64,000 bases of DNA from Chryseobacterium wanjuense. Lineage in GTDB: Bacteria > Bacteroidota > Bacteroidia > Flavobacteriales > Weeksellaceae. The DNA lies in the NCBI RefSeq assembly GCF_900111495.1, contig NZ_FOIU01000001.1, forward strand, positions 2,294,001 to 2,358,000. The letters are read 5' to 3'. Of this stretch, positions 1 to 8,333 are shown piece after piece; the first letter of the stretch is position 1, and each line of letters starts with the position of its first letter. Under the pieces are notes generated by a model. The model was not told the DNA's origin. It made no database searches and worked only from the letters and a program-made list of their open reading frames with translations. Made by a program: the position numbers and the translations under genes.

Positions 1-22
1 CCGCATCCAGCTTCAAGCCTTA

Positions 23-1090
23 TTAATCTTCCAAAGCGTAAACTGCAAAACTTGCCAGCCAATGGTCACCGCCATAATTTCCCTGAAATAATAATGGAAG
101 TCCGTTATTTAAAAATACAGTTGCCGTTTTCTGGAAATCTTTTTTCAGGGGATGATTGTCCGGAAGAGATTTTGCGATGCCTTTCATACACCATGCTTTT
201 GAGAAAGATAATCCTACCAAATGCACCGTTTGATAATCGCTGAGATCACTCACCACCGGAATCTTTTCAATATTTTCCAAACTTCGCTTTTCGTAGAATT
301 TATTTAACCATTGTACAAATTCTTTTTGAGGAAGAACTCTTCGCATTAAATCTGCAATTTCCAGACTTGGCGAAAAGAAATCCGAACCATCGGGTTCTAA
401 ATATGCCGGCGTTTTTTCGTCTTTTAAATAAAAATATTTCGCTTTTTCGATCAATTGATTTTCAAAATCTTTGTCTTTGTTTGCTCTTGCCCAATCGATC
501 GCAAACGCCATCGCAAAAGCTGTATTCGGGTGAACTCCCGTTCTGTTGGGATAGGTTTGTTTGGGTAAAAAAGTCTTCCAAGAATTCAGGATTTTATCCG
601 TTAATGGTTTCAGATTCTCATGCCAGATTTTCGCTTTCGGGTTGTTCCAGGTGATTAATTCTTCATCCAGTTTCAGCAGCCAAGCCCATCCGTATGTTCT
701 TTCAAACGTTCCGGTCAGTTGATATTTTGTAAAATAATCTGCTTCGGTCTGAAGATTTTCTTTTTTAAATGAATCATCAAGAATTTTTTCAATCTCTTTA
801 GCATTAGATAAATTGGGTTTCGTTTTTAATAACCGAACCAGCATCCAATGCCCATGAACAGAGCTGTGCCAATCGAAACAGCCATAAAAACTCGGATGCA
901 GATCTTTCGGACTTAAAGGAACTTCATTCGCATTATTAATGATATGTGCCGTTTTGTTCGGATATTCCTGATTGATGCAGTGGAGCGGTTTTTCGGATAA
1001 CTTAATGGCCATTTCGTCCGTCAGTTTAGGAACTTCCTGAGCAAACATCAAAAACGGAAAAAATATAATAGCAAAGAGACTCTTTTTCAT
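23..1090 (-). CDS. DUF2891 family secreted protein
   Basis: A 355-residue protein of the DUF2891 family, whose biochemical role is not known. An N-terminal signal peptide (about residues 1-18, ending FAQ) predicts export. The family hallmark is the His/Trp-rich stretch FYGCFDWHSSVHGHW at residues 68-82, and a second conserved block, GNYGGDHWLASFA, lies near the C-terminus. The alternating helices and the aromatic/His clusters suggest an alpha/alpha-barrel fold like that of some carbohydrate-active enzymes, but this is inference. The gene is complete: its stop lies 22 bases inside the window edge. It is divergent from the DUF4349 lipoprotein gene, with an AT-rich spacer of about 160 bp between them. 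Confidence 0.8.
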   Translation of the reverse strand: MKKSLFAIIFFPFLMFAQEVPKLTDEMAIKLSEKPLHCINQEYPNKTAHIINNANEVPLSPKDLHPSFYGCFDWHSSVHGHWMLVRLLKTKPNLSNAKEIEKILDDSFKKENLQTEADYFTKYQLTGTFERTYGWAWLLKLDEELITWNNPKAKIWHENLKPLTDKILNSWKTFLPKQTYPNRTGVHPNTAFAMAFAIDWARANKDKDFENQLIEKAKYFYLKDEKTPAYLEPDGSDFFSPSLEIADLMRRVLPQKEFVQWLNKFYEKRSLENIEKIPVVSDLSDYQTVHLVGLSFSKAWCMKGIAKSLPDNHPLKKDFQKTATVFLNNGLPLLFQGNYGGDHWLASFAVYALED

Positions 1091-1248
1091 TCAATAAAAA
1101 TAAAAAATAATTTCAATTTTGAAGATTATAAATAGCTTCAAACAACATTCAATACAGAATTTACATTAAATATTCATATTTATTAAAAATTAATAAACAA
1201 ATACAAACTTTGAGCATACTTTTTGATAAGATTCATGAAAACTTGCTA

Positions 1249-2148
1249 ATGAAAAAGTTACTCCTCCCTTTGTATTGCCTTCTTCTTATCAATTGCAGTA
1301 AATCTGATAAACTGGCTAACCATGAAGTAAAAGCTGATTTGATGGAAATGGTGGCACCACCATCTTCTTCCGAAGATAAATTAATCCCTGCTAGTTCTGC
1401 AGTTGCTTCTCCACCGCCCCCCAATTCTATTTCAGAGAAGACTGTCAATGAAAATAAACCAAACTCTTCACAACAGAAAACTGACACCATCTCCAAAAAA
1501 ATTATCAAAAATGGAAATATGCAAATTCAGGTTGGAGATATTAGTAAAGCCCAGAAACAGGTCAATGAAATTATAAAGAAAAATAAAGCCTACATTCAGA
1601 AAGAAGAATTCCGCAATACGGATACTGATGAAAGTCTGGATATAACGATCAGAGTTCCTCATCAGAATTTTGATGCTTTAATCAATTCTTTTTCAGATGG
1701 AATAGGTTCCGTTTTATCGAAAAATATTTCGTCAGACGACGTGACGGAAGAATATACGGATGTTTCCATAAAATTAGCCAATAAAAAAATCTATCTGGAA
1801 AAATACCGGGACATGCTGAAAAATGCAGCCACCACAAAGGATATGCTGGAAATTCAGGAAAACATTCGCGAGCTGGAAGACGAAATCGATGTTTCGGAAG
1901 GAAGACTTCGTTTCATTGATGACCGCGTGAAATACAGCACTTTAAATCTGGGTTTATATAAAGAAAAAGTGCGAAGTTCAGCCACTTCAAAAATTGGTTT
2001 TGGCAGCCGTTTCGGGGATTCAGTGACAGAAGGCTGGAATAGTTTTGTAGCGTTCTTTCTAGGTGTAATTTCGCTTTGGCCCTTCTTTTTACTGATTCCG
2101 CTAGTGATTTTTCTCTGGAAAAAATGGCGCGGGAGAAAGAAGAAGTAA
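1249..2148 (+). CDS. DUF4349 domain lipoprotein
   Basis: A 299-residue predicted lipoprotein. The reading frame opens upstream at a TTG (1210), but the ATG at 1249 begins a clean lipoprotein signal (MKKLLLPLYCLLLINCSK, Cys at residue 16), so I choose 1249. A low-complexity Ser/Pro/Ala linker follows. The DUF4349 domain then begins with KIIKNGNMQIQV and contains a long coiled coil (LEIQENIRELEDEIDVSEGR). One transmembrane helix near the C-terminus (about residues 265-290) is followed by a basic tail (KKWRGRKKK). In the family this architecture is that of an inner-membrane-associated periplasmic protein of unknown function. A strong hairpin terminator follows directly. Confidence 0.8.
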   Translation: MKKLLLPLYCLLLINCSKSDKLANHEVKADLMEMVAPPSSSEDKLIPASSAVASPPPPNSISEKTVNENKPNSSQQKTDTISKKIIKNGNMQIQVGDISKAQKQVNEIIKKNKAYIQKEEFRNTDTDESLDITIRVPHQNFDALINSFSDGIGSVLSKNISSDDVTEEYTDVSIKLANKKIYLEKYRDMLKNAATTKDMLEIQENIRELEDEIDVSEGRLRFIDDRVKYSTLNLGLYKEKVRSSATSKIGFGSRFGDSVTEGWNSFVAFFLGVISLWPFFLLIPLVIFLWKKWRGRKKK

Positions 2149-2160
2149 AAAAATAAATGA

Positions 2161-2193
2161 AAATCCGAATATTCATTAATAATATTCGGATTT
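2161..2193 (+). terminator. Hairpin terminator after DUF4349 gene
   Basis: Perfect 13-bp arms AAATCCGAATATT (2161-2173) and AATATTCGGATTT (2181-2193) around a 7-nt loop, 12 bases after the stop codon. The convergent gene ends at 2211, so the hairpin can serve both strands. Confidence 0.8.
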
Positions 2194-2210
2194 ATATTTT
2201 AAGATCAAGC

Positions 2211-2588
2211 TTACGCATTAAAATGATTTTTCACTGTTTCTAAAAACTGTTCGTCAGACATTTGTTGTGCAGTATCCAAAGTAATTGCCAGGTTTTTGAA
2301 TTGAGCCGTATCATGGAGATAATGTTTCAATTCTTCCTGAATTTTCCCCGGACCTGTAATGTATACTTCCTGAGAATTGGTCAGTAAATGTTCTACCTCT
2401 TTAAAGAACTTTATCTTATTGGTTCTTTCTGCGTTGTTCCCAGCATTTTCACTCGAATTCCCGTGTTGAATTTCAGCTTTTACAGGGCTACAAAGGAAAA
2501 ACTTAAATGCATTCTGAGCATCATGATTTTTTACAACGACAGCTTTTTCACTGTCAATCCATATTCCGGCTAATTTTTTTTCAGACAT
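2211..2588 (-). CDS. Small eRF1-like / host-attachment-like protein
   Basis: A 125-residue soluble protein with no signal peptide or membrane segment. It starts with a beta-strand segment KLAGIWIDSEKAVVV and carries a later segment VYITGPGKIQEELKHYLHD. That pattern (an 'ITGPG..K.EL..HL' block) resembles the domain found in bacterial proteins related to release factor eRF1, often annotated as host attachment or translational machinery proteins. The assignment is from pattern memory only. It stands alone between a terminator and the RsmI-like gene, with about 70 bp upstream. Confidence 0.5.
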   Translation of the reverse strand: MSEKKLAGIWIDSEKAVVVKNHDAQNAFKFFLCSPVKAEIQHGNSSENAGNNAERTNKIKFFKEVEHLLTNSQEVYITGPGKIQEELKHYLHDTAQFKNLAITLDTAQQMSDEQFLETVKNHFNA

Positions 2589-2658
2589 AATTTAATTTTT
2601 AAGGTTATGTTTATTAACAGACAAGAATAATGCAAAGATACCGTTAACACATGTTAAA

Positions 2659-3357
2659 TTATTTCCCCAATACAAATACAGCCGGGATTTTATGAAGTTC
2701 CGGTTTTTGTTTTTGCCAGTCTTTTATTGTTTTTGTTTTGATGAATTCATGTTCTGCGTCGTCGATATTTGCAGCGATACAAAGCTTTGTATTAGGAGAC
2801 AAAAACTTGGTAAGGTCTTCAAAAAGCTGATTATTTCGGTAAGGTGTTTCCATAAAAATCTGAGAATATCCTGTTTTCTGAACCAAACTTTCCAGATGCA
2901 AAATCTGTTTTTTCTTTTCTCCTTTATCGATCGGAAGATACCCGTTGAATGTGAATTCCTGGCCATTAAAACCACTCGAAATCAAAGCTAAAATAATCGA
3001 AGAAGGCCCTGAAACCGGGATAACCCGAATGTTTTTTTCGTGACACCATTTTACAATGAGGTTTCCGGGATCTGCTATGCAAGGAAGACCTGCTTCGGAA
3101 AGCAACCCAAAATCCTGACCTTTCAGCAATAATTCCTGAGCTTCTTTGATGTCTGCATTTTCGGTGTATTTATCTAAAATAAAAAGCTTCAGATCCGACT
3201 GTTTTTTCTCCGGAGCGAAAAATTTTACAACTTTTCTTGCTGTTTTTTCATTTTCTACGAAAAAATAATCCGTTTGCATGATGTAATCCTTGATCACGGG
3301 TGAAAAATGTGTGATCGGGGTATTTTCTGAAAGATACGCTGGAAGTAAAAAAAGCAT
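2659..3357 (-). CDS. RsmI-like SAM-dependent methyltransferase
   Basis: A 232-residue tetrapyrrole-methylase-fold enzyme. The family blocks are SEAGLPCIADPG at residues 87-98 and VIPVSGPSSIILALISSGF from about residue 113. This is the arrangement of RsmI, which 2'-O-methylates C1402 of 16S rRNA. At 232 residues it lacks the C-terminal extension of typical RsmI (about 280 residues) and starts later at the N-terminus, so it is better called an RsmI-like paralog with uncertain substrate. It lies just downstream of the phosphatase gene on the same strand, so co-transcription is likely. Confidence 0.75.
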   Translation of the reverse strand: MLFLLPAYLSENTPITHFSPVIKDYIMQTDYFFVENEKTARKVVKFFAPEKKQSDLKLFILDKYTENADIKEAQELLLKGQDFGLLSEAGLPCIADPGNLIVKWCHEKNIRVIPVSGPSSIILALISSGFNGQEFTFNGYLPIDKGEKKKQILHLESLVQKTGYSQIFMETPYRNNQLFEDLTKFLSPNTKLCIAANIDDAEHEFIKTKTIKDWQKQKPELHKIPAVFVLGK

Positions 3358-3362
3358 TTTCA

Positions 3363-3396
3363 GTGAGTTATGAGTTATAAATTATGAGTTATGAGT
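3363..3396. repeat. Short 'gagttatga' direct repeats
   Basis: Several imperfect copies of GAGTTATGA occur in about 34 bases at the junction between the phosphatase and methyltransferase genes, overlapping the phosphatase stop codon. They resemble the low-complexity spacers near 5.96 kb and 39.7 kb. Confidence 0.6.
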
Positions 3397-3840
3397 CAAT
3401 AATTGTGTTGCAATCTTGCTGCAGCCTTTGTCTAAAATCTGGAAAACATTTTCAAAATCATCCATTCCGCCCCAGTACGGATCGGGAACTTCTGCATTTT
3501 CATGATCTCCCAAAATCTCCATGAATAAAGAAATTTTCTGTCTCTGTTCTTCATTTTCCGCTTTTGAAATCACATCCTCAAAAACATCAATATCCATGCA
3601 GTAAATCTTATCGAATTTTTCTAAATCTGCTTTTGTAATGGGTCTTGATCTTTGTTTTGAAATATCAATATCATGATTGGCTGCTGTTTTTATCGCTCTT
3701 TTATCGGGGTGTTCGCCTTCATGCATAGAAATTGTTCCCGCAGAATCAACAAAAAAGTTTTCAGGAACTTTGGTCTTCAAAATTCCTTCTGCTAAAGGAC
3801 TTCTACATATATTTCCCAGACAAACCATTAATATTTTCAT
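3382..3840 (-). CDS. Low-molecular-weight protein tyrosine phosphatase
   Basis: A 152-residue cytoplasmic phosphatase. The P-loop CLGNICRS begins at Cys7 with Arg13 (C-x5-R), and the general-acid motif DPYWGG lies at Asp120. Length and motif positions are standard for the family, which dephosphorylates phosphotyrosine and sometimes phosphoarginine. Nothing nearby identifies a partner kinase. The 3' end of the gene runs into short 'gagttatga' repeats, which encode the last few codons. Confidence 0.92.
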   Translation of the reverse strand: MKILMVCLGNICRSPLAEGILKTKVPENFFVDSAGTISMHEGEHPDKRAIKTAANHDIDISKQRSRPITKADLEKFDKIYCMDIDVFEDVISKAENEEQRQKISLFMEILGDHENAEVPDPYWGGMDDFENVFQILDKGCSKIATQLLTHNS

Positions 3841-3955
3841 GTTTCTTGATTTAAAAATTAAAAGCTTTAATGATTAAAATTATTGTCAGCAAAACTAAAC
3901 AAAAAATGAAGAATAAAAATTATTCTCCATTTCTCTATTTAAGTTAAATTATTTC

Positions 3956-5410
3956 TTATTGTTTGATTCTCTCCGTTAATTCTTTAACGTATTTTTTCAC
4001 CTCCTTATCGATCTTAGAAACATCTTTAATTGTTTCGCAGGCATACATTACCGTTGAGTGATCTTTACCTCCCATTTCTTCACCGATTTTAGTGAATGTC
4101 GAGTTCGTAAATTCTTTAGCAAAATACATCGCTAACTGTCTCGGAAGAGCAATTTCTCTTTTTCTTGTTTTAGATAAAAGCTGTTCTCTTTTAATTCCGA
4201 AATAATCGCATACAACTTCCTGAATATAAGGAATATTGATGATTTTCTTTTGATTGGCAGCGATCTTGTTGATTGTTTCTTTTAACAATTCCAGACTTAA
4301 ATCTGATTTATAAATTGTAGAATACGCAATCACAGAATTAATCACTCCGATAAGCTCTCTTACATTTGTTTTTGCTTCAGAAGCCAGGAAATCCAGCATA
4401 TCTTCCGTTAAAACAATTCCGTCACGGCTTAATTTATCAACAATAATCTGCTTACGCGTTTCATAATCAGGAGATTTGATCTCTGCAGAAAGTCCCCATT
4501 TGAAACGGGAAACAATTCTGTCCTGAATATCCATGATATCCGCCGGAGCTTTATCAGACGTTAGGATGATCTGTTTTCCGTTCTGATGTAAATAATCAAA
4601 AATGTGGAAGAAACTATCCTGAGTCGCCGATTTCCCTGATAGGAACTGAATATCATCGATAATCAACACATCCACCATCTGATAGAAGTTGGCAAATTCT
4701 GTCTGTTTATGCGCTTTTGCCGCTGAAATAAACTGCTGAATAAATTTTTCAGAAGACAGATACAAAACTACTTTATCCGGAAACTGGCTTTTTACTTCCA
4801 GTCCAACAGCCTGTCCCAAGTGAGTTTTTCCTACTCCGTAACCACCATATAAAAACAATGGGTTAAAAGCCGTTGCACCCGGTCTTTTTGCGATAGATCT
4901 CGCTACTGTTGCCGCAAATTTGTTGCTTTCTCCTTCTACATAATTGTCAAAAGAGAAGTCCGATTTCAAATTAGAATCAATATTTACTTTTTTGATTCCC
5001 GGAACCACAAAAGGATTCACAATATTAGACGAAAAACCTTGCGGCATCGTTTCCTGCACTTTTGGAGTAGGTACTGTTTTCCCTTTCATATTCATTGTAA
5101 CGGGTTTTTCTAAACCGTTTGGCTTATTTTCCATTACAGAATACCACAATTTCACTCCTTTTCCTATGTTTTTCTTCAGGGCAGCAGAAAGCAAGGACAG
5201 GTAATTATCCTCAATATATTCCTTGTAAAAATCACTCGGTACCATCAGCGTAAGGTTATTATCAACCAAAGAAATTGGCTGTACCTTGTCAAATAGTAAA
5301 TCGAACGATTTTTCAAGTTTTTTCAGATCAGAATTATCTTCAGCTGCGTTCAGATTATCGCGCATGAACTGAAGGCACTTCTGCCATATCATCATTAAAT
5401 TTTCATCCAT
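3956..5410 (-). CDS. dnaA: Chromosomal replication initiator DnaA
   Basis: A 484-residue replication initiator that binds DnaA boxes at the origin and opens the duplex in an ATP-dependent way. Visible parts: N-terminal DnaB-interaction domain (about 1-80); linker; AAA+ domain with Walker A GGYGVGKTH (189-197) and Walker B LIIDDIQF (249-256); C-terminal helix-turn-helix with the DnaA signature GGKDHSTV (447-454). The start matches the family N-terminus. As is common in this phylum the gene is not followed by dnaN. I see no cluster of DnaA boxes in the flanking spacers, so adjacency does not prove the origin is here. Confidence 0.98.
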   Translation of the reverse strand: MDENLMMIWQKCLQFMRDNLNAAEDNSDLKKLEKSFDLLFDKVQPISLVDNNLTLMVPSDFYKEYIEDNYLSLLSAALKKNIGKGVKLWYSVMENKPNGLEKPVTMNMKGKTVPTPKVQETMPQGFSSNIVNPFVVPGIKKVNIDSNLKSDFSFDNYVEGESNKFAATVARSIAKRPGATAFNPLFLYGGYGVGKTHLGQAVGLEVKSQFPDKVVLYLSSEKFIQQFISAAKAHKQTEFANFYQMVDVLIIDDIQFLSGKSATQDSFFHIFDYLHQNGKQIILTSDKAPADIMDIQDRIVSRFKWGLSAEIKSPDYETRKQIIVDKLSRDGIVLTEDMLDFLASEAKTNVRELIGVINSVIAYSTIYKSDLSLELLKETINKIAANQKKIINIPYIQEVVCDYFGIKREQLLSKTRKREIALPRQLAMYFAKEFTNSTFTKIGEEMGGKDHSTVMYACETIKDVSKIDKEVKKYVKELTERIKQ

Positions 5411-5547
5411 AATTTATGCCCCGGATTAATTCTTGGTTAGTATTTTTTTAGAAGGAAGACAAAGGTCTAAATTTTTTATTTTTAAAAAAAATATTGCACC
5501 TATTGATTATTTAAAAATATATTTGTATGTATAATTTATAATAAAAA

Positions 5548-5958
5548 ATGATACATACAACCCACTCATTACGAGTACGTTACGGAGAGACAGACCCAAT
5601 GAAATACGTGTACTACGGCAACTATGCCGAGTATTTGGAAATTGGTCGCGTGGAACTTTTTCGAAGCATTGGAATGTCTTACAATGAGATTGAAAATCAA
5701 GGAATTTGGTTACCTGTCTCCGAGTATAAAATTAAGTATTTAAAACCAGCTTTCTATGATGAAATGTTAGAAATTCATACTTATGTAAAAAAAATTCCCG
5801 GAGTAAGGATAGAATTCGAATATGAAATCTTCAATGAAGAACACGTAAAAATCACCGAAGCCGCCACTACTCTTTTCTTTTTAGACGCCAAAACCAATAA
5901 GGTCGTGAAGTGTCCGGATTACCTGCTGAAGCTTATTGAAGAGAATTGGAAAGGGTGA
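5548..5958 (+). CDS. YbgC-like acyl-CoA thioesterase
   Basis: A 136-residue single-domain hotdog thioesterase of the 4-hydroxybenzoyl-CoA/YbgC type. The signature RVRYGETDPMKYVYYGNY carries the catalytic Asp16, and a helix LEIGRVELFRSIG follows as in the family. The enzyme hydrolyses short or medium acyl-CoA; the exact substrate is not deducible. It is divergent from dnaA across a 137-bp AT-rich spacer and is followed by a repetitive spacer before pheA. Confidence 0.88.
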   Translation: MIHTTHSLRVRYGETDPMKYVYYGNYAEYLEIGRVELFRSIGMSYNEIENQGIWLPVSEYKIKYLKPAFYDEMLEIHTYVKKIPGVRIEFEYEIFNEEHVKITEAATTLFFLDAKTNKVVKCPDYLLKLIEENWKG

Positions 5959-6107
5959 GGCGAGGTGCGAGGAACGAGTTGCGAGATGCGGGTTTTGAGT
6001 TTTGAGTTTCGGGTTTTGAGTTTAAAGTTCCGTGGCATTGAACATTAAACATTGAACTCTGAACTCTGAACTCTGAACATTAAACTTTAAACCTTGAAAA
6101 CTTTTTA
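5958..6107. repeat. Low-complexity imperfect palindrome
   Basis: The first half repeats GAG/TTTTGAG words (gagttttgagtttcgggt). The second half repeats the complementary-type word GAACTCT (three head-to-tail copies, about 6053-6073). The halves can pair imperfectly, giving a long weak hairpin between the thioesterase and pheA genes. A related spacer lies at 39685-39779. Confidence 0.6.
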
Positions 6108-6132
6108 CTACATTTAAAAAAATAAAATTTCA

Positions 6133-6981
6133 ATGAAGATTGCATTTTTGGGTCCGCAGGCGAGTTTTACACAATTGGCAACTGCCCAGCTTTTCCCTGA
6201 TGAAGAACTTTTACCACAGGCTAATATTTTAGATTGTTTCCATGCTGTAGAAAACGGAGAGGTCGATAAAGCCGTTGTTCCTCTTGAAAATTCGATTGAA
6301 GGAACGGTTTCTATGACACTGGATTATTTATATAAAACTCCGGAAATAAAAATCGAAGCCGAAGCCGTCATGCCGATTGCTCATCATCTGATGGTGCATC
6401 CTGACTGTAAAATTGAGGATATTGAAAAAATTTATTCTCATCCACAGGCTTTAGCGCAAAGTTTTCACTTTTTGGATGATCATTTTAAAGAAGTTACAAA
6501 ACAGGATTTTTCTTCTACAGCTGCGGCTGCAAAGCATGTTTCAGAAAATGTGGACAGGAATTTAGCTGCTGTTGCCAATCAGTTTGCGGCTAACTTGTAC
6601 GGATTGAAAATCATCCACAGAAATATTCAGGATTTTGAACAAAACCATACCCGATTTATTGTTATTTCGAAAAAAAAGCAGGCTTATCATCATGAAAAAT
6701 TAAATATTCTCGGAGAAAAATCCGGTTTGCTGATCACCCTTCCTGAGGATCATGCGGGAGGTTTGCATCAGGTTTTATCGGTTTTTGCTTGGCGAAAAAT
6801 GAATCTCAGCAAAATAGAATCCCGGACATTGAAAACCGGACTTGGAAATTACTTTTTCTTCATCAATGTTGTGGGAAAATGGGAACCGGTTTTACATGAA
6901 AACGCCCTGGAAGAGTTAAAAGCATTAGACGCAGACGTCGATTTTCTGGGAAATTACAAGGAATATCTTCTGGAAAGTTAA
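6133..6981 (+). CDS. pheA: Prephenate dehydratase
   Basis: A 282-residue enzyme converting prephenate to phenylpyruvate in phenylalanine synthesis. It has the periplasmic-binding-like catalytic domain (about 1-180), including the NHTRFIVI segment that contains the catalytic Thr-Arg-Phe, and a C-terminal ACT domain (about 195-280) with GLHQVLSVFAWRKMNLSKIE and the ESR motif for phenylalanine feedback. There is no fused chorismate mutase, so that activity must be encoded elsewhere. No leader peptide or attenuator is visible upstream, unlike trpE at the end of the window. Confidence 0.95.
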   Translation: MKIAFLGPQASFTQLATAQLFPDEELLPQANILDCFHAVENGEVDKAVVPLENSIEGTVSMTLDYLYKTPEIKIEAEAVMPIAHHLMVHPDCKIEDIEKIYSHPQALAQSFHFLDDHFKEVTKQDFSSTAAAAKHVSENVDRNLAAVANQFAANLYGLKIIHRNIQDFEQNHTRFIVISKKKQAYHHEKLNILGEKSGLLITLPEDHAGGLHQVLSVFAWRKMNLSKIESRTLKTGLGNYFFFINVVGKWEPVLHENALEELKALDADVDFLGNYKEYLLES

Positions 6982-7267
6982 AAATATTAATTTCAACATT
7001 ACTTTTTTACACCCTTCGTTGGGAGTTTTTTCACTTTTATACGAAAATAATTCAAAATATGATGATTTATTTTTAATTAAATTTTGCTATTGTATTTTTA
7101 TATTGATTTAAAATATTTTTATTTAATATTTAATTAATTTAATTACCAATAAATCAGCACGTTTGATCTTTAAATTTTTCACTTTTAAAACCTATAAAAA
7201 CCATAAACAATTCAATAAAAAGGGAATAATTATTGTATTATTAAAAAAAATTACAAACAACAATTGC
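6982..7267. other. AT-rich spacer without a gene
   Basis: A very AT-rich 286-bp stretch between pheA and the next secreted protein. The second reading frame stays open upstream from about 7163, but that stretch is A/T-dominated and lacks a credible start. I see no strong hairpin or RNA motif here. Confidence 0.5.
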
Positions 7268-7975
7268 ATGAAAAACAAAATCTATTTTTTTCTAATGATC
7301 TTATTTCCGATGTTTAACAATGCACAGGTAGGAATTAAAACAGAAGATCCGAAAAGTACTTTAGATGTTAATGGAAATGTCAGTATCAGACAGGCTCCTC
7401 AAATCACCTCATTATCAGGTTTTCAGATTATGGCTATCAATCAGGGCAGTTCTGAAGTGTCACAATTTGATCCGAGTTTACTAACGGCACCCAATTCTTT
7501 AAACCAAACTGTTTATTCAGCCCGGAAAAACAATTCAATATCATTATTGAGCTTAAATCTCTTTTCCTCTTGGAAACAGATCAATTTCTTAACAATCGAC
7601 AAAACAATTGGCTCTGTCTCGCTATTTTCAGATGCGGATAATTCATACAATGTTCCGTCGACGGGAATTTATCTTATAGGCTACTATTTTCGATATGGAG
7701 CGGGAGTGCAGACTACCCTGCTTTCAGGAAATCCCGGGATGGGAATTTTGAAAAAAGCTTTGGACGGCGTAATTTCTGTATTGGATTCCAGAGAGTTCAC
7801 CGGTATCAATTTGGGATTGGCTTCAGTGACATTTACCGAATATAGCATGACTTCCATTTATCAACTTAATGAAGGGGAAAAGCTCTACTTCGGACTTAAC
7901 AATACGGGAGCTTTGGGAGCAAGTTTATTAAGTTCAAGCAATGCTTCATTTTATATTTATAAAATTTCTAATTAA
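7268..7975 (+). CDS. Secreted fibre-like protein (VGI-TLDVNG head)
   Basis: A 235-residue secreted protein. The frame is open from 7163, but the ATG at 7268 starts a clear signal peptide (MKNKIYFFLMILFPMFNNAQ), so I choose it. The mature N-terminus, VGIKTEDPKSTLDVNGNVSI, is the head typical of many flavobacterial surface proteins, resembling the trimerising start of phage tail fibres. The rest is beta-rich and ends SFYIYKISN, suggesting a C1q/TNF-like jelly roll; that fold is inference. It is a paralog of the protein at 8334 (shared SLFS/TET-D..Y.VPS.G.Y and SFY.YK.SN blocks). Confidence 0.7.
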   Translation: MKNKIYFFLMILFPMFNNAQVGIKTEDPKSTLDVNGNVSIRQAPQITSLSGFQIMAINQGSSEVSQFDPSLLTAPNSLNQTVYSARKNNSISLLSLNLFSSWKQINFLTIDKTIGSVSLFSDADNSYNVPSTGIYLIGYYFRYGAGVQTTLLSGNPGMGILKKALDGVISVLDSREFTGINLGLASVTFTEYSMTSIYQLNEGEKLYFGLNNTGALGASLLSSSNASFYIYKISN

Positions 7976-8027
7976 CACCCTTTCAATTCATTATCGTATT
8001 TATTTTAATCATTTATATATTTTGCTG

Positions 8028-8067
8028 ATAATACTGTCATATACAACATTGGCAGTATTATTTTTTT
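8028..8067 (+). terminator. Hairpin terminator
   Basis: Arms ATAATACTG (8028-8036) and CAGTATTAT (8053-8061) followed by a T-run to 8067, about 50 bases after the secreted-protein stop. Confidence 0.65.
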
Positions 8068-8333
8068 AATAAAATATTATTCACTGAATAATAATTTTTT
8101 TCACATGAATTAAATTCATCAAAATTCCCGTTTCTATTTTTCACTTTCCGTTGTGTAAAGCATTTCTACGTATTTTATTAACTTACAATTAAATTATAAT
8201 TGAAAAATATACACAAATTTTAAATTAATGTTAAAAATTATTTAAACTTAGGTCTTCTTTTTGCACAAAATTTGATGTATCTTTACTGGAAACTAACTGA
8301 GAATAAACCATTAACTAATTAAATTTTTTAAAC
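8068..8333. other. AT-rich leader region of the second fibre-like gene
   Basis: About 266 bp without a gene. A sequence close to the Bacteroidota promoter (TTTG at 8260 and TATCTTTA at 8278-8285) lies about 50 bases before the ATG at 8334, though the spacing is slightly short. Nothing else stands out. Confidence 0.35.

Noticed and set aside
1210..1248. Upstream TTG extension of the DUF4349 lipoprotein
   Set aside because: It would bury the lipoprotein signal 13 residues inside the protein; the ATG at 1249 fits the signal exactly.
5411..5547. Possible replication origin next to dnaA
   Set aside because: No cluster of TTATCCACA-type boxes or ordered AT-rich repeats is visible in either dnaA flank; only isolated similar 9-mers occur elsewhere (for example near 54540).
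6053..6073. Three tandem GAACTCT units as a CRISPR-like array
   Set aside because: Units are 7 bases with no spacers; no cas genes are in the window.
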